NCBI RefSeq assembly: GCF_014203755.1
Contig: NZ_JACHJS010000001.1
Span: forward strand, 2,914,001 to 2,978,000
DNA from: Saccharothrix violaceirubra
Lineage (GTDB): Bacteria > Actinomycetota > Actinomycetes > Mycobacteriales > Pseudonocardiaceae
Length of the DNA: 64,000 bases
Reading direction: 5' to 3'
In this document: in pieces, positions 15,503-23,185 of the stretch
Numbering within the stretch: position 1 is the first letter of the stretch
Layout of the letters: each line of letters starts with the position of its first letter
The notes under the pieces: model-generated
What the model saw: only the letters and a program-made list of their open reading frames with translations
Databases searched by the model: none
What the model was told of the DNA's origin: nothing
Program-made: the position numbers and the translations under genes

Positions 15503-15541
15503 TTCCGTCGGTACGTCCACGCACACCACTGGAGTTCCGCC

Positions 15542-16642
15542 GTGCCCGAAGAACGGGAACGGGGGCCGCTGAAGTTCGCCTACTGGGTGCCCAACGTCAG
15601 CGGCGGCCTCGTCGTCAGCACCATCGAACAGCGCACCGACTGGTCCTACGAGTACAACCGCGCGCTCGCGGTCCTCGCCGAGGACAACGGTTTCGAGTAC
15701 GCCCTGACCCAGGTCCGCTACCTCGCCAGTTACGGCGCGTCCTACCAGCACGAGTCGACGAGTTTCAGCCTCGCGCTGCTGCTCGCGACACAGCGGTTGA
15801 AGGTGATCGCCGCCGTGCACCCGGGGCTGTGGCACCCGGCGGTGCTGGCCAAGCTGATCGCGACCGTCGACCACGTCTCGGGTGGTCGGGCGGCGGTCAA
15901 CGTGGTCAGCGGGTGGTTCAAGGGCGAGTTCACCGCGCTCGGCGAACCGTGGCTCGAACACGACGAGCGCTACCGCCGCGCCGAGGAGTTCATCCGCGTG
16001 CTGCGGGCGAGCTGGACCGAGGAGTCGGCCGAGTTCGCGGGCGACTTCTACCGGCTGCGCGGCTACGACCTCAAGCCGAAACCGCTGTCGCACCCGGAGA
16101 TCTTCCAGGGTGGCAACTCCACCGCCGCGCGGGCCATGGCCGGTCGCGTCTCGGACTGGTACTTCAGCAACGGCAAGGACTTCGAGGGCGTGAGCGAGCA
16201 GGTCGCCGACGTGACCGCCGCCGCGAACGGCCGCCGCGTGCGCTTCGGGCTCAACGGTTTCCTCATCGCCCGCGACACCGAGGCCGAGGCCCGCGAGACG
16301 TTGCGGGAGATCGTCGCGAAGGCCGACGTCCCGGCGGTACAGGGGTTCCGCGACGCCGTCGCCCAGGCGGGCGCCTCCACCGCCGACCGCAGGGGCATGT
16401 GGGCGGACTCGTCGTTCGACGACCTGGTGCAGTACAACGACGGCTTCCGCACCCGGCTCATCGGCACGCCCGAGCAGATCGCGCACCGGATCGTGGAGTA
16501 CAAGCGACGCGGCGTCGACCTGCTGCTGCTCGGTTTCCTGCACTACCACGAGGAAGTCGCCTACTTCGGCCGCCACGTGCTGCCGATCGTCCGCGCACTG
16601 GAAGCGGACCTGCCCGCCGAACCGATCGGAGTCCGACCGTGA
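15542..16642 (+). CDS. sfnG: SfnG-like FMNH2-dependent dimethylsulfone monooxygenase
   Basis: A 366-residue luciferase-like (TIM barrel) monooxygenase. The whole sequence follows the SfnG pattern: KFAYWVPNVSGGLVVSTIEQ then RTDW, NGFEYALTQVRYLASYGASY, VVSGWFKGEFTALGEPWLEH then DERYRRAEEFI, and YDLKPKPLSHPEIFQGGNS. SfnG uses reduced FMN and O2 to cleave dimethylsulfone to methanesulfinate so that its sulfur can be assimilated; a closely related sulfone or sulfonate substrate is possible. The GTG start has GGAG 7 bases upstream. A cysteine-type leader peptide precedes it, and the next gene overlaps it by GTGA. A separate flavin reductase is needed but is not seen in the window. Confidence 0.88.
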   Translation: MPEERERGPLKFAYWVPNVSGGLVVSTIEQRTDWSYEYNRALAVLAEDNGFEYALTQVRYLASYGASYQHESTSFSLALLLATQRLKVIAAVHPGLWHPAVLAKLIATVDHVSGGRAAVNVVSGWFKGEFTALGEPWLEHDERYRRAEEFIRVLRASWTEESAEFAGDFYRLRGYDLKPKPLSHPEIFQGGNSTAARAMAGRVSDWYFSNGKDFEGVSEQVADVTAAANGRRVRFGLNGFLIARDTEAEARETLREIVAKADVPAVQGFRDAVAQAGASTADRRGMWADSSFDDLVQYNDGFRTRLIGTPEQIAHRIVEYKRRGVDLLLLGFLHYHEEVAYFGRHVLPIVRALEADLPAEPIGVRP

Positions 16643-17856
16643 CCACATCCGCTCCGCACACCTGGACCACCGCGCCCGCGACCGCCGACGGGTGGATCGA
16701 CCGCGCCCGCGAGGTCGCCACGCTGCTGGCGACCGACGCCGTCGAACGCGACCGCGCGGGCGCCACCCCGCACGCCGAGGTCGCGCTGCTCAAGGACAGC
16801 GGTCTCGTCGTGCTGCTCGGCCCGGTCGAGCACGGCGGCGGCGGACAGGACTGGACCACGGCGTACCGGGTGATCCGCGAGGTGGCCGCCGGCGACGGCT
16901 CGGTCGGCCAACTCCTGGGCTACCACTACCTCTGGTTCTGGGCCGCACGGCTGGTCGCGACGCCCGAGCAGATCGCGGCCGTCGAGGAACAGGCGACCCG
17001 CGACCGGTGGTTCTTCGGCGGCGCGGTCAACCCGCGCGACAACGACCTGGTCATCACCGAGGACGGCGACGACCTCGTGTTCACCGGCCGCAAGTCGTTC
17101 TCGACCGGCAGCAAGGTGTCCGACGTGACCGTGCTGGAGGGCGTGATCGAGGGCACGGACAAGCACGTGTTCGCGATCGTCCCGTCCGCACAGGACGCGA
17201 TCGTGTTCAACGACGACTGGGACAACCTGGGCCAGCGGCTGACCGAGAGCGGCAGCGTCGAGGTGCGCGGCGTGCGCGTGCCGTGGGCGCAGGCGGCGGG
17301 CTACGTCGACCGCGAGTTCACGCCGCGCGTGTACAACACGCTCAACGTGCCGCTGATCCAGTTGGTGTTCGCCAACTTCTACCTCGGCATCGCCAAGGGG
17401 GCGCTCACGACGGCCGCGACCTACACCCGCGACCGCACCCGGCCTTGGCCGTACGCGGTGGAGGTGAAGGACGCCGCGGTCGCGGAGTTCCACGTCCTGG
17501 AGACCTACGGCGATCTGCAGGCCAAGCTGTGGGCGGCGGAGGCGCTCGCGGACCGCGCGGCGACCTTGATCGAGGCGATCAACACGCACCCGGACTCCGT
17601 GACGCCGCGCGAGCGCGGCGAGGCGGCGGTCGTGATCGCGGCGGCCAAGCAGCGCGCGGTCGACGTCGGGCTGGAGATCGGCAGCCGCGTGTTCGAGGTG
17701 ACCGGCGCCCGCGCGACGACCAACTCCGTCGGCCTGGACCTGTACTGGCGCAACATCCGCACGCACAGCCTGCACGACCCGATCGCGCACAAGCGCGCCG
17801 AGGTCGGCCGCTACGCGCTGCTCGGCGAGGTGCCGGAGCCGACCTGGTACACGTGA
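16639..17856 (+). CDS. SfnB/DszC-like flavin monooxygenase (acyl-CoA dehydrogenase fold)
   Basis: A 405-residue protein of the acyl-CoA dehydrogenase superfamily. Blocks seen are LLKDSGLVVLLGPVEHGGGG then QDWTTAYRVIREVAAGDGSV; DLVFTGRKSFSTGSKVSD (beta-domain that contacts the flavin); and the C-terminal EIGSRVFEVTGARATTNSVG followed by WRNIRTHSLHDPIAHK. That last block is characteristic of the DszC/SfnB/SoxC branch, which oxygenates organosulfur compounds rather than acyl-CoA. It is translationally coupled to the SfnG-like gene (GTGA overlap), so both probably act in the same sulfone or sulfonate scavenging pathway under sulfur limitation. SfnB is needed for dimethylsulfone growth in Pseudomonas, although its reaction is less defined. 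Confidence 0.85.
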   Translation: MTTSAPHTWTTAPATADGWIDRAREVATLLATDAVERDRAGATPHAEVALLKDSGLVVLLGPVEHGGGGQDWTTAYRVIREVAAGDGSVGQLLGYHYLWFWAARLVATPEQIAAVEEQATRDRWFFGGAVNPRDNDLVITEDGDDLVFTGRKSFSTGSKVSDVTVLEGVIEGTDKHVFAIVPSAQDAIVFNDDWDNLGQRLTESGSVEVRGVRVPWAQAAGYVDREFTPRVYNTLNVPLIQLVFANFYLGIAKGALTTAATYTRDRTRPWPYAVEVKDAAVAEFHVLETYGDLQAKLWAAEALADRAATLIEAINTHPDSVTPRERGEAAVVIAAAKQRAVDVGLEIGSRVFEVTGARATTNSVGLDLYWRNIRTHSLHDPIAHKRAEVGRYALLGEVPEPTWYT

Positions 17857-17871
17857 CGGTCCGGGCGGTGA

Positions 17872-17898
17872 AGCGCCCGGCCGTTCCGGTCGGGCGCT
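17872..17898. terminator. Bidirectional hairpin terminator
   Basis: AGCGCCCG (17872-17879) and CGGGCGCT (17891-17898) form a perfect 8-bp stem with an 11-base loop. It lies between the convergent stops of the sulfur operon (17856) and the phosphotransferase gene (17909). Confidence 0.75.
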
Positions 17899-17908
17899 CC
17901 GTGCGGTT

Positions 17909-18646
17909 TCACCGAAGGGATTCGAGCACGGCGGACTCGGGGAACCCGCCCGGCGAGCCGTAGCCGTGCTCGGCCAGCCAGCGGATGTTGGTCAGGCAGC
18001 GGAACGCCCACCAGGCGCGGATCGGTTCGCGGTCGATTTCGGTGCCGTAGCCGGTGAGGACGTCGTCGAGGTGTTCGGGGTGTCCGAGGGTGAGGACGGC
18101 GAGGTCGAAGTGCGCGTCGCCCCGGGACGCCTCGGACCAGTCGAGGATGCCGGTGATCTCGTCGTCGGCGACGAAGACGTGGTCCACCTGGAGGTCGCCG
18201 TGGACGAAGACCGGCGTCCAGGGCCGCAGGGCGGTCTCGGCGAGCCGGCGGTTGCGGGTGATCACCTCGGCGGGGAGGACGTCGTGGGCGGTGAGCCACT
18301 CGCACTCGGCGGCCAGGCGTGCGGCGAGTTCGTCGGGGCCGGGACCGGGCCGGGGTGGTGGCGGCGCGTCGTGCAGCCGCCGGACGGCGGCACCCGCCGC
18401 GACCCACGCCGCCGCCGACGCGGTCGACGGCTCGCCGAGGCGGCCCAGCGCCGTGCCGGTGAGGGCCGCGAGCGCGAGCACGGGCGGGGTGTGCCAGAGG
18501 ACGCGCGGTGTCGGTACCGGCGCCAGGGCCATCGCCGCCACCTCGTCGTCGGTGCGGTCCCGGTCGGCGTCGACCTTCAGGAACACGTCGCCGACACGCA
18601 AGGTCACGCGTTCGTCATGGGCGACGACCACCTTCACCGGGTCCAT
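17909..18646 (-). CDS. Aminoglycoside/macrolide phosphotransferase-like kinase
   Basis: A 245-residue kinase-fold protein (APH/choline kinase family). The N-lobe has TLRVGDVFLKVDAD with the ATP-site Lys. The catalytic loop is VFVHGDLQVDHVFVADD, and the metal-binding loop is GILDWSEASRGDAHFDLA. The residue usually Asn in HGDxxxxN is His here, a variant I have seen in related actinobacterial kinases. The family phosphorylates hydroxyls of antibiotics or small metabolites; self-resistance is possible but not shown. The start is uncertain: ATG 18646 gives MDPVKVVVAHDERVTL, whereas ATG 18655 or GTG 18682 would add 3 or 12 residues. It is divergent from a MerR gene across an operator-like palindrome. 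Confidence 0.8.
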   Translation of the reverse strand: MDPVKVVVAHDERVTLRVGDVFLKVDADRDRTDDEVAAMALAPVPTPRVLWHTPPVLALAALTGTALGRLGEPSTASAAAWVAAGAAVRRLHDAPPPPRPGPGPDELAARLAAECEWLTAHDVLPAEVITRNRRLAETALRPWTPVFVHGDLQVDHVFVADDEITGILDWSEASRGDAHFDLAVLTLGHPEHLDDVLTGYGTEIDREPIRAWWAFRCLTNIRWLAEHGYGSPGGFPESAVLESLR

Positions 18647-18703
18647 GCCGGTCATCTTTTCGGGGTTGCGCGCCGACGTCACCCGATTTGCCGTGTGCTT
18701 GCG

Positions 18704-18720
18704 TCTCCCGTAGGGGGAGA
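18704..18720. promoter_or_regulatory. Candidate MerR operator
   Basis: TCTCCC-GTAGG-GGGAGA is a perfect 6+6 inverted repeat with 5-base spacing. It lies 15 bases upstream of the MerR start and ahead of the divergent kinase gene. MerR-family proteins bind such repeats between promoter elements and twist the spacer. Confidence 0.6.
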
Positions 18721-18735
18721 TGTGAGGGTGAGGGC

Positions 18736-19761
18736 GTGAACGGCGACGCGCTCCACTCGATCGGCGAACTGGCCCGGCGGACCGGGCTGACGGTCAAGGC
18801 CATCCGGTTCTACTCCGACCGCGGGATCGTGCCGCCCGGTGACCGCAGCCCGGCGGGTCACCGCCGCTACGACGCCGATGCCGTGGCACGCCTGGACCTC
18901 GTGCGGACACTGCGCGACCTGGGAGTGGACCTGGCCACGATCCGGAAGGTCGTCGACCGGGAGATCCCGCTCGCCGAGGTCGCCGCCGCCCACGCCGAGG
19001 CGCTGGCCGTGCGGATCCGCGTGCTGCGGTCGCGGCGCGCGGTGCTGACGACGGCGGCCCGACGGGCGTCGACCCCCGAGGAGATGGAACTCATGCACAG
19101 ACTGGCCAAGCTCTCCGACGACGGACGCCGCCGTCTGGTCGACGACTTCCTCCAAGCCGCCTTCGGTGGTGTGGCGGCCGATCCCGCCTTCGTGGGGATC
19201 ATGCGGTCGTTGACCCCCGAGCTGCCCGACGACCCCGAGCAGGACCAGGTCCAGGCGTGGGTGGAGTTGGCGGAGCTGTCCCAGGACCCGGACTTCCGCG
19301 AGAGCATGCGCCGCGTCGCGGATTCCCTCGCGACCGAACGGGCACACGTCGACGGCGTGTACCGCGACCCCGTCGCCGCCGTCCGCGAGCAGGCCGGTCC
19401 GGCTTTGGCGGCCGGCGTCGACCCGGCCTCACCCGACGCCGACCCGGTCGTCGCGGCGGTCACCGCCCACTACGCGGACCTCCGCGGCGAGGCCGACGAT
19501 CACGACCTCCGCCGCCGGTTGCTGACCCGGTTCGAGATCGCGAACGATCCCCGTCGGGAGCGGTACCTGCGGTTGCTCGCCGTGGTCAACGGCTGGCGGG
19601 CACCGGAGAGCGCGACACCGGCGCTCGAGTGGTTCATCCGGGCGTTGCGCGTCCGGACAGCGGGCCTTTCATCGGCGCCTTCACCTCTTTCCCGTACGGA
19701 CGGCACCAGGACCGCCGGAACCGTCCCGGCGGTGGAGTCGGTCCCGGACCCGGCGCGTTAG
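18736..19761 (+). CDS. MerR-family transcriptional regulator with long effector domain
   Basis: A 341-residue protein. The N-terminal MerR domain is clear: HSIGELARRTGLTVKAIRFY followed by SDRGIVPPGDRSPAGHRRYD, with the dimerisation helix after it. The C-terminal 220 residues are an all-helical Asp/Glu-rich domain (LPDDPEQDQVQAWVELAELS) of a type seen in MerR proteins that bind bulky drug-like ligands, but I cannot name the ligand. The GTG start at 18736 has GAGGGTGAGGG. A palindrome fits autoregulation and control of the divergent kinase gene. The last 30 residues are Ser/Thr/Pro-rich and probably disordered. Confidence 0.88.
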   Translation: MNGDALHSIGELARRTGLTVKAIRFYSDRGIVPPGDRSPAGHRRYDADAVARLDLVRTLRDLGVDLATIRKVVDREIPLAEVAAAHAEALAVRIRVLRSRRAVLTTAARRASTPEEMELMHRLAKLSDDGRRRLVDDFLQAAFGGVAADPAFVGIMRSLTPELPDDPEQDQVQAWVELAELSQDPDFRESMRRVADSLATERAHVDGVYRDPVAAVREQAGPALAAGVDPASPDADPVVAAVTAHYADLRGEADDHDLRRRLLTRFEIANDPRRERYLRLLAVVNGWRAPESATPALEWFIRALRVRTAGLSSAPSPLSRTDGTRTAGTVPAVESVPDPAR

Positions 19762-19805
19762 CGTGTGGTGCCGTCGTCGGGCTCGTCCTCGGGAGAGGTG
19801 TGCTC

Positions 19806-20426
19806 ATGCTGAACACGGCAACGGCGGCGGTCCTGGCCCTGTCGACGGTGGCCCCGGTGCACCGGGTGGCCGATCCGCCGCTCCACGTGGACCTGGTGTC
19901 GGCCGTCGGGTCGGGTTGTCGTGGCGCCTTCGTCGGTGTCGCCGCGGACAACCGGTCGTTCGAGATCGGCTTCGGCGACTTCGTCGCGCTGGTCGACGGC
20001 CACCGGCCCGTGGACCGGAAGTCCTGCCGACTGGGGCTGCGGATCGTCCTGCCCGCCGGCTACACCTACGGCATCGCGGGCGCCACCTACCGGGGCTATG
20101 TCGATCTCCGCCCGGGTGCCGCGGCGTCGCACCGGGCCAAGCACCACATCCAGGGCGGGATCGGCCTCGGCGGCGTGGAATCGCGGTTCGCCGGTCCTCG
20201 CGTCGAGGAGTGGCAGGCGGACTACGCGCCGGACCTGCCCATGATCGTCTACGCCCCGTGCGGCGAACGCCGGGACCTGATCGTCGACTCGGAACTGCGG
20301 GCGGCGCTGGGCACCTCGAACCCGGCCACGCCCAGTGGGATCGCGGCGGACACCGTCGCCGACCGGCCCGGCCACATGGTGTTCCGACTCGCGACCAAAG
20401 CCTGCCGAGTGATCGAGGCGTCGTAA
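19806..20426 (+). CDS. Putative secreted protein, DUF4360-like
   Basis: A 206-residue protein with a short signal-like N-terminus (MLNTATAAVLALSTVAPVHR). The mature part has CRGAFVGVAADNRSFEIGFG, a KSCRLGLRIVLPAGYTYGIA block, and a GYVDLRPGAAASHRAKHHIQ stretch. This matches the layout of DUF4360, a family of small secreted actinobacterial and fungal proteins of unknown role. Cys residues at either end of the domain probably form disulfides. Starting at ATG 19806 gives good spacing from GGGAGAGG; GTG 19800 is too close. It follows the MerR gene by 44 bases but is probably separate. Confidence 0.7.
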   Translation: MLNTATAAVLALSTVAPVHRVADPPLHVDLVSAVGSGCRGAFVGVAADNRSFEIGFGDFVALVDGHRPVDRKSCRLGLRIVLPAGYTYGIAGATYRGYVDLRPGAAASHRAKHHIQGGIGLGGVESRFAGPRVEEWQADYAPDLPMIVYAPCGERRDLIVDSELRAALGTSNPATPSGIAADTVADRPGHMVFRLATKACRVIEAS

Positions 20427-20466
20427 ATCCGGTCGTGCGCGTCGACGTGTAGGGGACGATGGCGCG

Positions 20467-21069
20467 ATGACCGCGGAACGACCAGAACGCGAGGTGCGCG
20501 CCTGGTACGACGACGACACCATCAGGGTCTACCAGGCGTACCCCGCGCCCATCGCGGACGCGGCGCTCGCCGCCGGGACGTTCGTGCCGCCGTTCAAGCG
20601 CGAGCGCATGACCTGGATCAAGCCCTCGTTCCGGTGGATGGCCTACCGCTGCGGCTATGCGGGCAAGCCCGGCCAGGAGCGGGTGTTGGCGGTCGACATC
20701 ACGCGCGAAGGGTTCCACTGGGCGTTGGCCCATGCGGCGCTGAGCCACTTCGTGCCCGCCGTGCACGGTGATCAGGACGCGTGGGACGCGGCGGTGAAGG
20801 CGTGTCCGGTGCGGGTGCAGTGGGACCCGGAGCGGACCCTGCGGCACGGGCCGTTGACGCACCGGTCGATCCAGATCGGCCTGCGTGGGGAGGCGGTGCG
20901 GCGCTACGTGGCGGAGTGGATCACCGGGATCACGGATGTCACCGACGTGATGCGCGCGGTGGGCGGATTGGTCTCGGCCGGCAGGCTCGACGAGGCGACG
21001 GCGCTGTTGCCGGTGGAACGTCCCTATCGACTGCCCGCGGCCCTGGCGACGCGGCTCGGTGCCGGCTGA
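20467..21069 (+). CDS. DUF4291 family protein
   Basis: A 200-residue cytosolic protein. The opening REVRAWYDDDTIRVYQAYPA, the block RMTWIKPSFRWMAYRCGYAG and WDPERTLRHGPLTHRSIQIG are the conserved parts of DUF4291, a widespread family without a known reaction. Conserved Trp, Lys, Arg and His residues hint at a nucleic-acid or nucleotide ligand, but that is inference only. The start codon follows GGGGACG. No partner gene is evident. Confidence 0.85.
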   Translation: MTAERPEREVRAWYDDDTIRVYQAYPAPIADAALAAGTFVPPFKRERMTWIKPSFRWMAYRCGYAGKPGQERVLAVDITREGFHWALAHAALSHFVPAVHGDQDAWDAAVKACPVRVQWDPERTLRHGPLTHRSIQIGLRGEAVRRYVAEWITGITDVTDVMRAVGGLVSAGRLDEATALLPVERPYRLPAALATRLGAG

Positions 21070-21161
21070 GTCCGTGCGGAATCGCTTCTTCCCCGGCATC
21101 GATATTGTCGCGGGAACATCATTGAGGTGATCTCACCAACGGTGGCTCAAGCATCGAAGGC

Positions 21162-22034
21162 GTGATGGCGCGCGGAGGCATGATCGGGCTGCTCACTCGA
21201 CGAGTTGCACAGTCCCGGAGAGGTGGGACGAGGGACTCCTGGTACACGCGTGGACACGGCGACGGCTGGTTCGAACACCTCCAGGAAACTCTCGCACGGG
21301 CACGCCACGCGACCCGGTTCGAGGCCGAGGTCTCGATCCTGAAAGTCCTCGCGATCGCGCACCTGTGGCACGGCAGGACGCGCGAGAGCATCGAGACCTT
21401 CGGCCGTGTGCTCGACCTGTACCGGGACCACGAGGACTGGGACGGTGTCGGCGCGACGTTGAACAACCTCGGCGCCGCGCACGCCGAACTCGGGCAGGAC
21501 ACCGAAGCACGCGCCCTCTACCAGCAGGCGGTCGACCTGCACGACACCCGGCACCCGAGACCGCAACACGCGGGCATCCTCGCGAACATGGCGCTGGTGG
21601 TCGCACGCCAGGGAGACCTCGACACCGCCCGGTCGCTGTGCGAACGCGCGCTGGCGATGGTCGCCGACCACCCGCCTCCCGCGACAGGACCGGTGGCCTC
21701 CACGGCGTACGGCCACCTCGGGATCGTGCACCGCCTGGCGGGACGCGTGGACCTGGCCGTCGAAGCGCTCGGGACGTCGCTGCTCCTGGCCCGGCAAGCC
21801 GGGGATCGCCTCACCGAATGCTTCTTCCTCAACGAGATGGGCGAAACGCTGAGGGTCGGCGGCGACCTCCCGGAGGCCGTCGTCAACTTCCGCCGGGCAC
21901 CCGACCTCGCCACCACCATGAACCACTCCCCCCAAGCTTCACGGGCACACGCCGGCATCACCGACTGCGGGCCTGCCCACCTCTCTCACGGCACACCACC
22001 GCCACGCACCACGCACGGGCCGGCTTCAGCCTGA
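21162..22034 (+). CDS. TPR protein resembling the detached tail of an AfsR/SARP-type regulator
   Basis: A 290-residue reading frame with about five tetratricopeptide repeats (ESIETFGRVLDLYRDHEDWD, GVGATLNNLGAAHAELGQDT, HAGILANMALVVARQGDLDT and so on). Sequence and order match the C-terminal TPR part of AfsR/SARP-LAL regulators, whose tails typically read DRLTECFFLNEMGETLR...A.H..AR.HAGI. No DNA-binding, activation or ATPase domain is present upstream. The extreme C-terminus is a Pro/His-rich run-on. The start is poorly defined (GTG/ATG near 21162). It is most likely a truncated remnant, although a free TPR protein cannot be excluded. Confidence 0.6.
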   Translation: MMARGGMIGLLTRRVAQSRRGGTRDSWYTRGHGDGWFEHLQETLARARHATRFEAEVSILKVLAIAHLWHGRTRESIETFGRVLDLYRDHEDWDGVGATLNNLGAAHAELGQDTEARALYQQAVDLHDTRHPRPQHAGILANMALVVARQGDLDTARSLCERALAMVADHPPPATGPVASTAYGHLGIVHRLAGRVDLAVEALGTSLLLARQAGDRLTECFFLNEMGETLRVGGDLPEAVVNFRRAPDLATTMNHSPQASRAHAGITDCGPAHLSHGTPPPRTTHGPASA

Positions 22035-22307
22035 TCCCTCACAAAGACACACTGCGTCCCGGACCTCCGTACGACACCACCGGCCGGCCCGCGCCGGCGA
22101 GCACACGCCGCCCCGGTCGACCGGCCGCCGATAGTCCGAAGTGGACTCCCAGGGACAGCCGTGCGGGCTTCCCGCCCGGTACCGACGGATGTGCGCGCGG
22201 CGCACGGGCAAGCGCGAGCACTCCGGCACCGGCACGTCTGTGGTGACCGGGCCGAAGGTCCCCTCACTGTCGCCAAGACCGCGCCGCGTCGCCGTCGGTC
22301 CTCGGCA
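22035..22307. other. Intergenic stretch, nothing recognised
   Basis: About 270 bases between the TPR frame and the broken synthase remnant. Open frames on both strands are short and Arg/Pro-rich. I see no promoter, RNA or hairpin that I can support. Confidence 0.4.
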
Positions 22308-22766
22308 CTACGACTTCGCCGGCCGGACCCGGATCGCGAGCGTTCCGGTGTCCACGTCGAAGTCGACCGGCCCCGCCAAGCCATTCGCGACCGCACAGCC
22401 CGTATGCGCGAGCAATCGGAATAGAGCGCAAAGCCGATGTTGGGCGGCGAAGTCGGAAATGGCGCCGTCCGGGCCATGACCTCGCCGGGGATCTTTCCCT
22501 CCCCTCCAGCGGACACGGCAGAGGGCATCGATCCGCGCCGGCGGCAGTCAGGCGATCGCGTCGAAGCCGCCCTTGGTGGCGCGATGCAGGACGTGGTCGG
22601 GCACGAGGCCGGTGCCGGCGAACGCGGCGTGCGGCAACGGTTTGCACCGGTGCGGGTTGCCGCGCAGGCGGCCGGGGACGGCCGAACAGAACCGGACGAC
22701 CTCGGAGTCCGGGTACGGGGCGACGACCTCCACGCCGTGGCGGGTTCGAGCGGTCTCCTGCCGGCC
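22308..22766 (-). pseudogene. Asparagine synthase / lasso-peptide cyclase-like remnant
   Basis: Read on the minus strand from about 22766, the frame encodes HGVEVVAPYPDSEVVRFCSA, then NPHRCKPLPHAAFAG, then GLVPDHVLHRATKGGFDAIA and an in-frame TGA (22548-22550). This is the order and spacing of the C-terminal synthetase domain of asparagine synthase-like enzymes (APxxDxxVV...K P L...VPD.VL.R.TKG.F), including lasso-peptide cyclases. The same frame continues past the stop for 79 codons to TAG 22308 with coding-like composition (AISDFAAQHRLCALFRLLAH). The ATP-binding N-terminal part is absent. It is a decayed fragment; the original could be a lasso, beta-lactam or asparagine pathway. Confidence 0.55.
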
Positions 22767-22888
22767 GGTGACGTCGACATCGAGGTGGTGATGGCGCACG
22801 CTGGGGTCGGTGGTGGCAACCGAGGTCCCTCGGGGGCCTATCGCGCCCTCGTAAGCGTTGCCGACGCAGGCGCCGCTACTGTTGTGTC

Positions 22889-23128
22889 GTGTCGACTCGT
22901 TCGGGTGGCAGACGCGGACAGCTATGGTTGGCCGCTCTGTGTGCGGCGGTGGCGGCGGCCGGTACCTGGTGGGCCGTGCGGAATGCCGGTGGCCCCGACG
23001 AAGGAAACGTCCCCGGCGACGAGACGGTCGTCGACCGGGTCGTGGAAGGGCCACTGGGCGAGATTTCCGCGACCGGTCCGGTCAGTCTGGTGACGCCCTC
23101 GACCACACAGCCCCCGAAGACCCCGTAG
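22889..23128 (+). CDS. Small single-pass membrane protein
   Basis: A 79-residue protein from GTG 22889. A short basic N-terminus (STRSGGRRGQ) precedes one transmembrane helix (LWLAALCAAVAAAGTWWAV). The rest is an acidic, Thr/Pro-rich extracytoplasmic tail without cysteines. No family is recognised. The ribosome site is weak, so the confidence is moderate. Tandem repeats ending in a palindromic terminator follow immediately. Confidence 0.5.
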   Translation: MSTRSGGRRGQLWLAALCAAVAAAGTWWAVRNAGGPDEGNVPGDETVVDRVVEGPLGEISATGPVSLVTPSTTQPPKTP

Positions 23129-23182
23129 CCGTCGGTCCCGGGCCCCGTCGGTCCCGGGCCCCGTCGGTCCCGGGACCGACGG
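23129..23182. terminator. Triplicated 16-bp repeat ending in a 22-bp palindrome
   Basis: CCGTCGGTCCCGGGCC occurs at 23129-23144 and 23145-23160 and, with one change, at 23161-23176. The third copy is part of a perfect 22-bp palindrome (23161-23182). It lies exactly between the convergent stops at 23128 and 23186, so it probably terminates both transcripts. Confidence 0.7.
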
Positions 23183-23185
23183 CGT

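Noticed and set aside
15395..16648. 417-codon minus-strand frame opposite the sulfone monooxygenase gene
   Set aside because: The plus strand matches SfnG over its full length; the minus frame has no recognisable sequence.
22437..23093. 218-codon plus-strand frame over the synthase remnant
   Set aside because: Low-complexity product; the minus strand carries the asparagine-synthase-like motifs.
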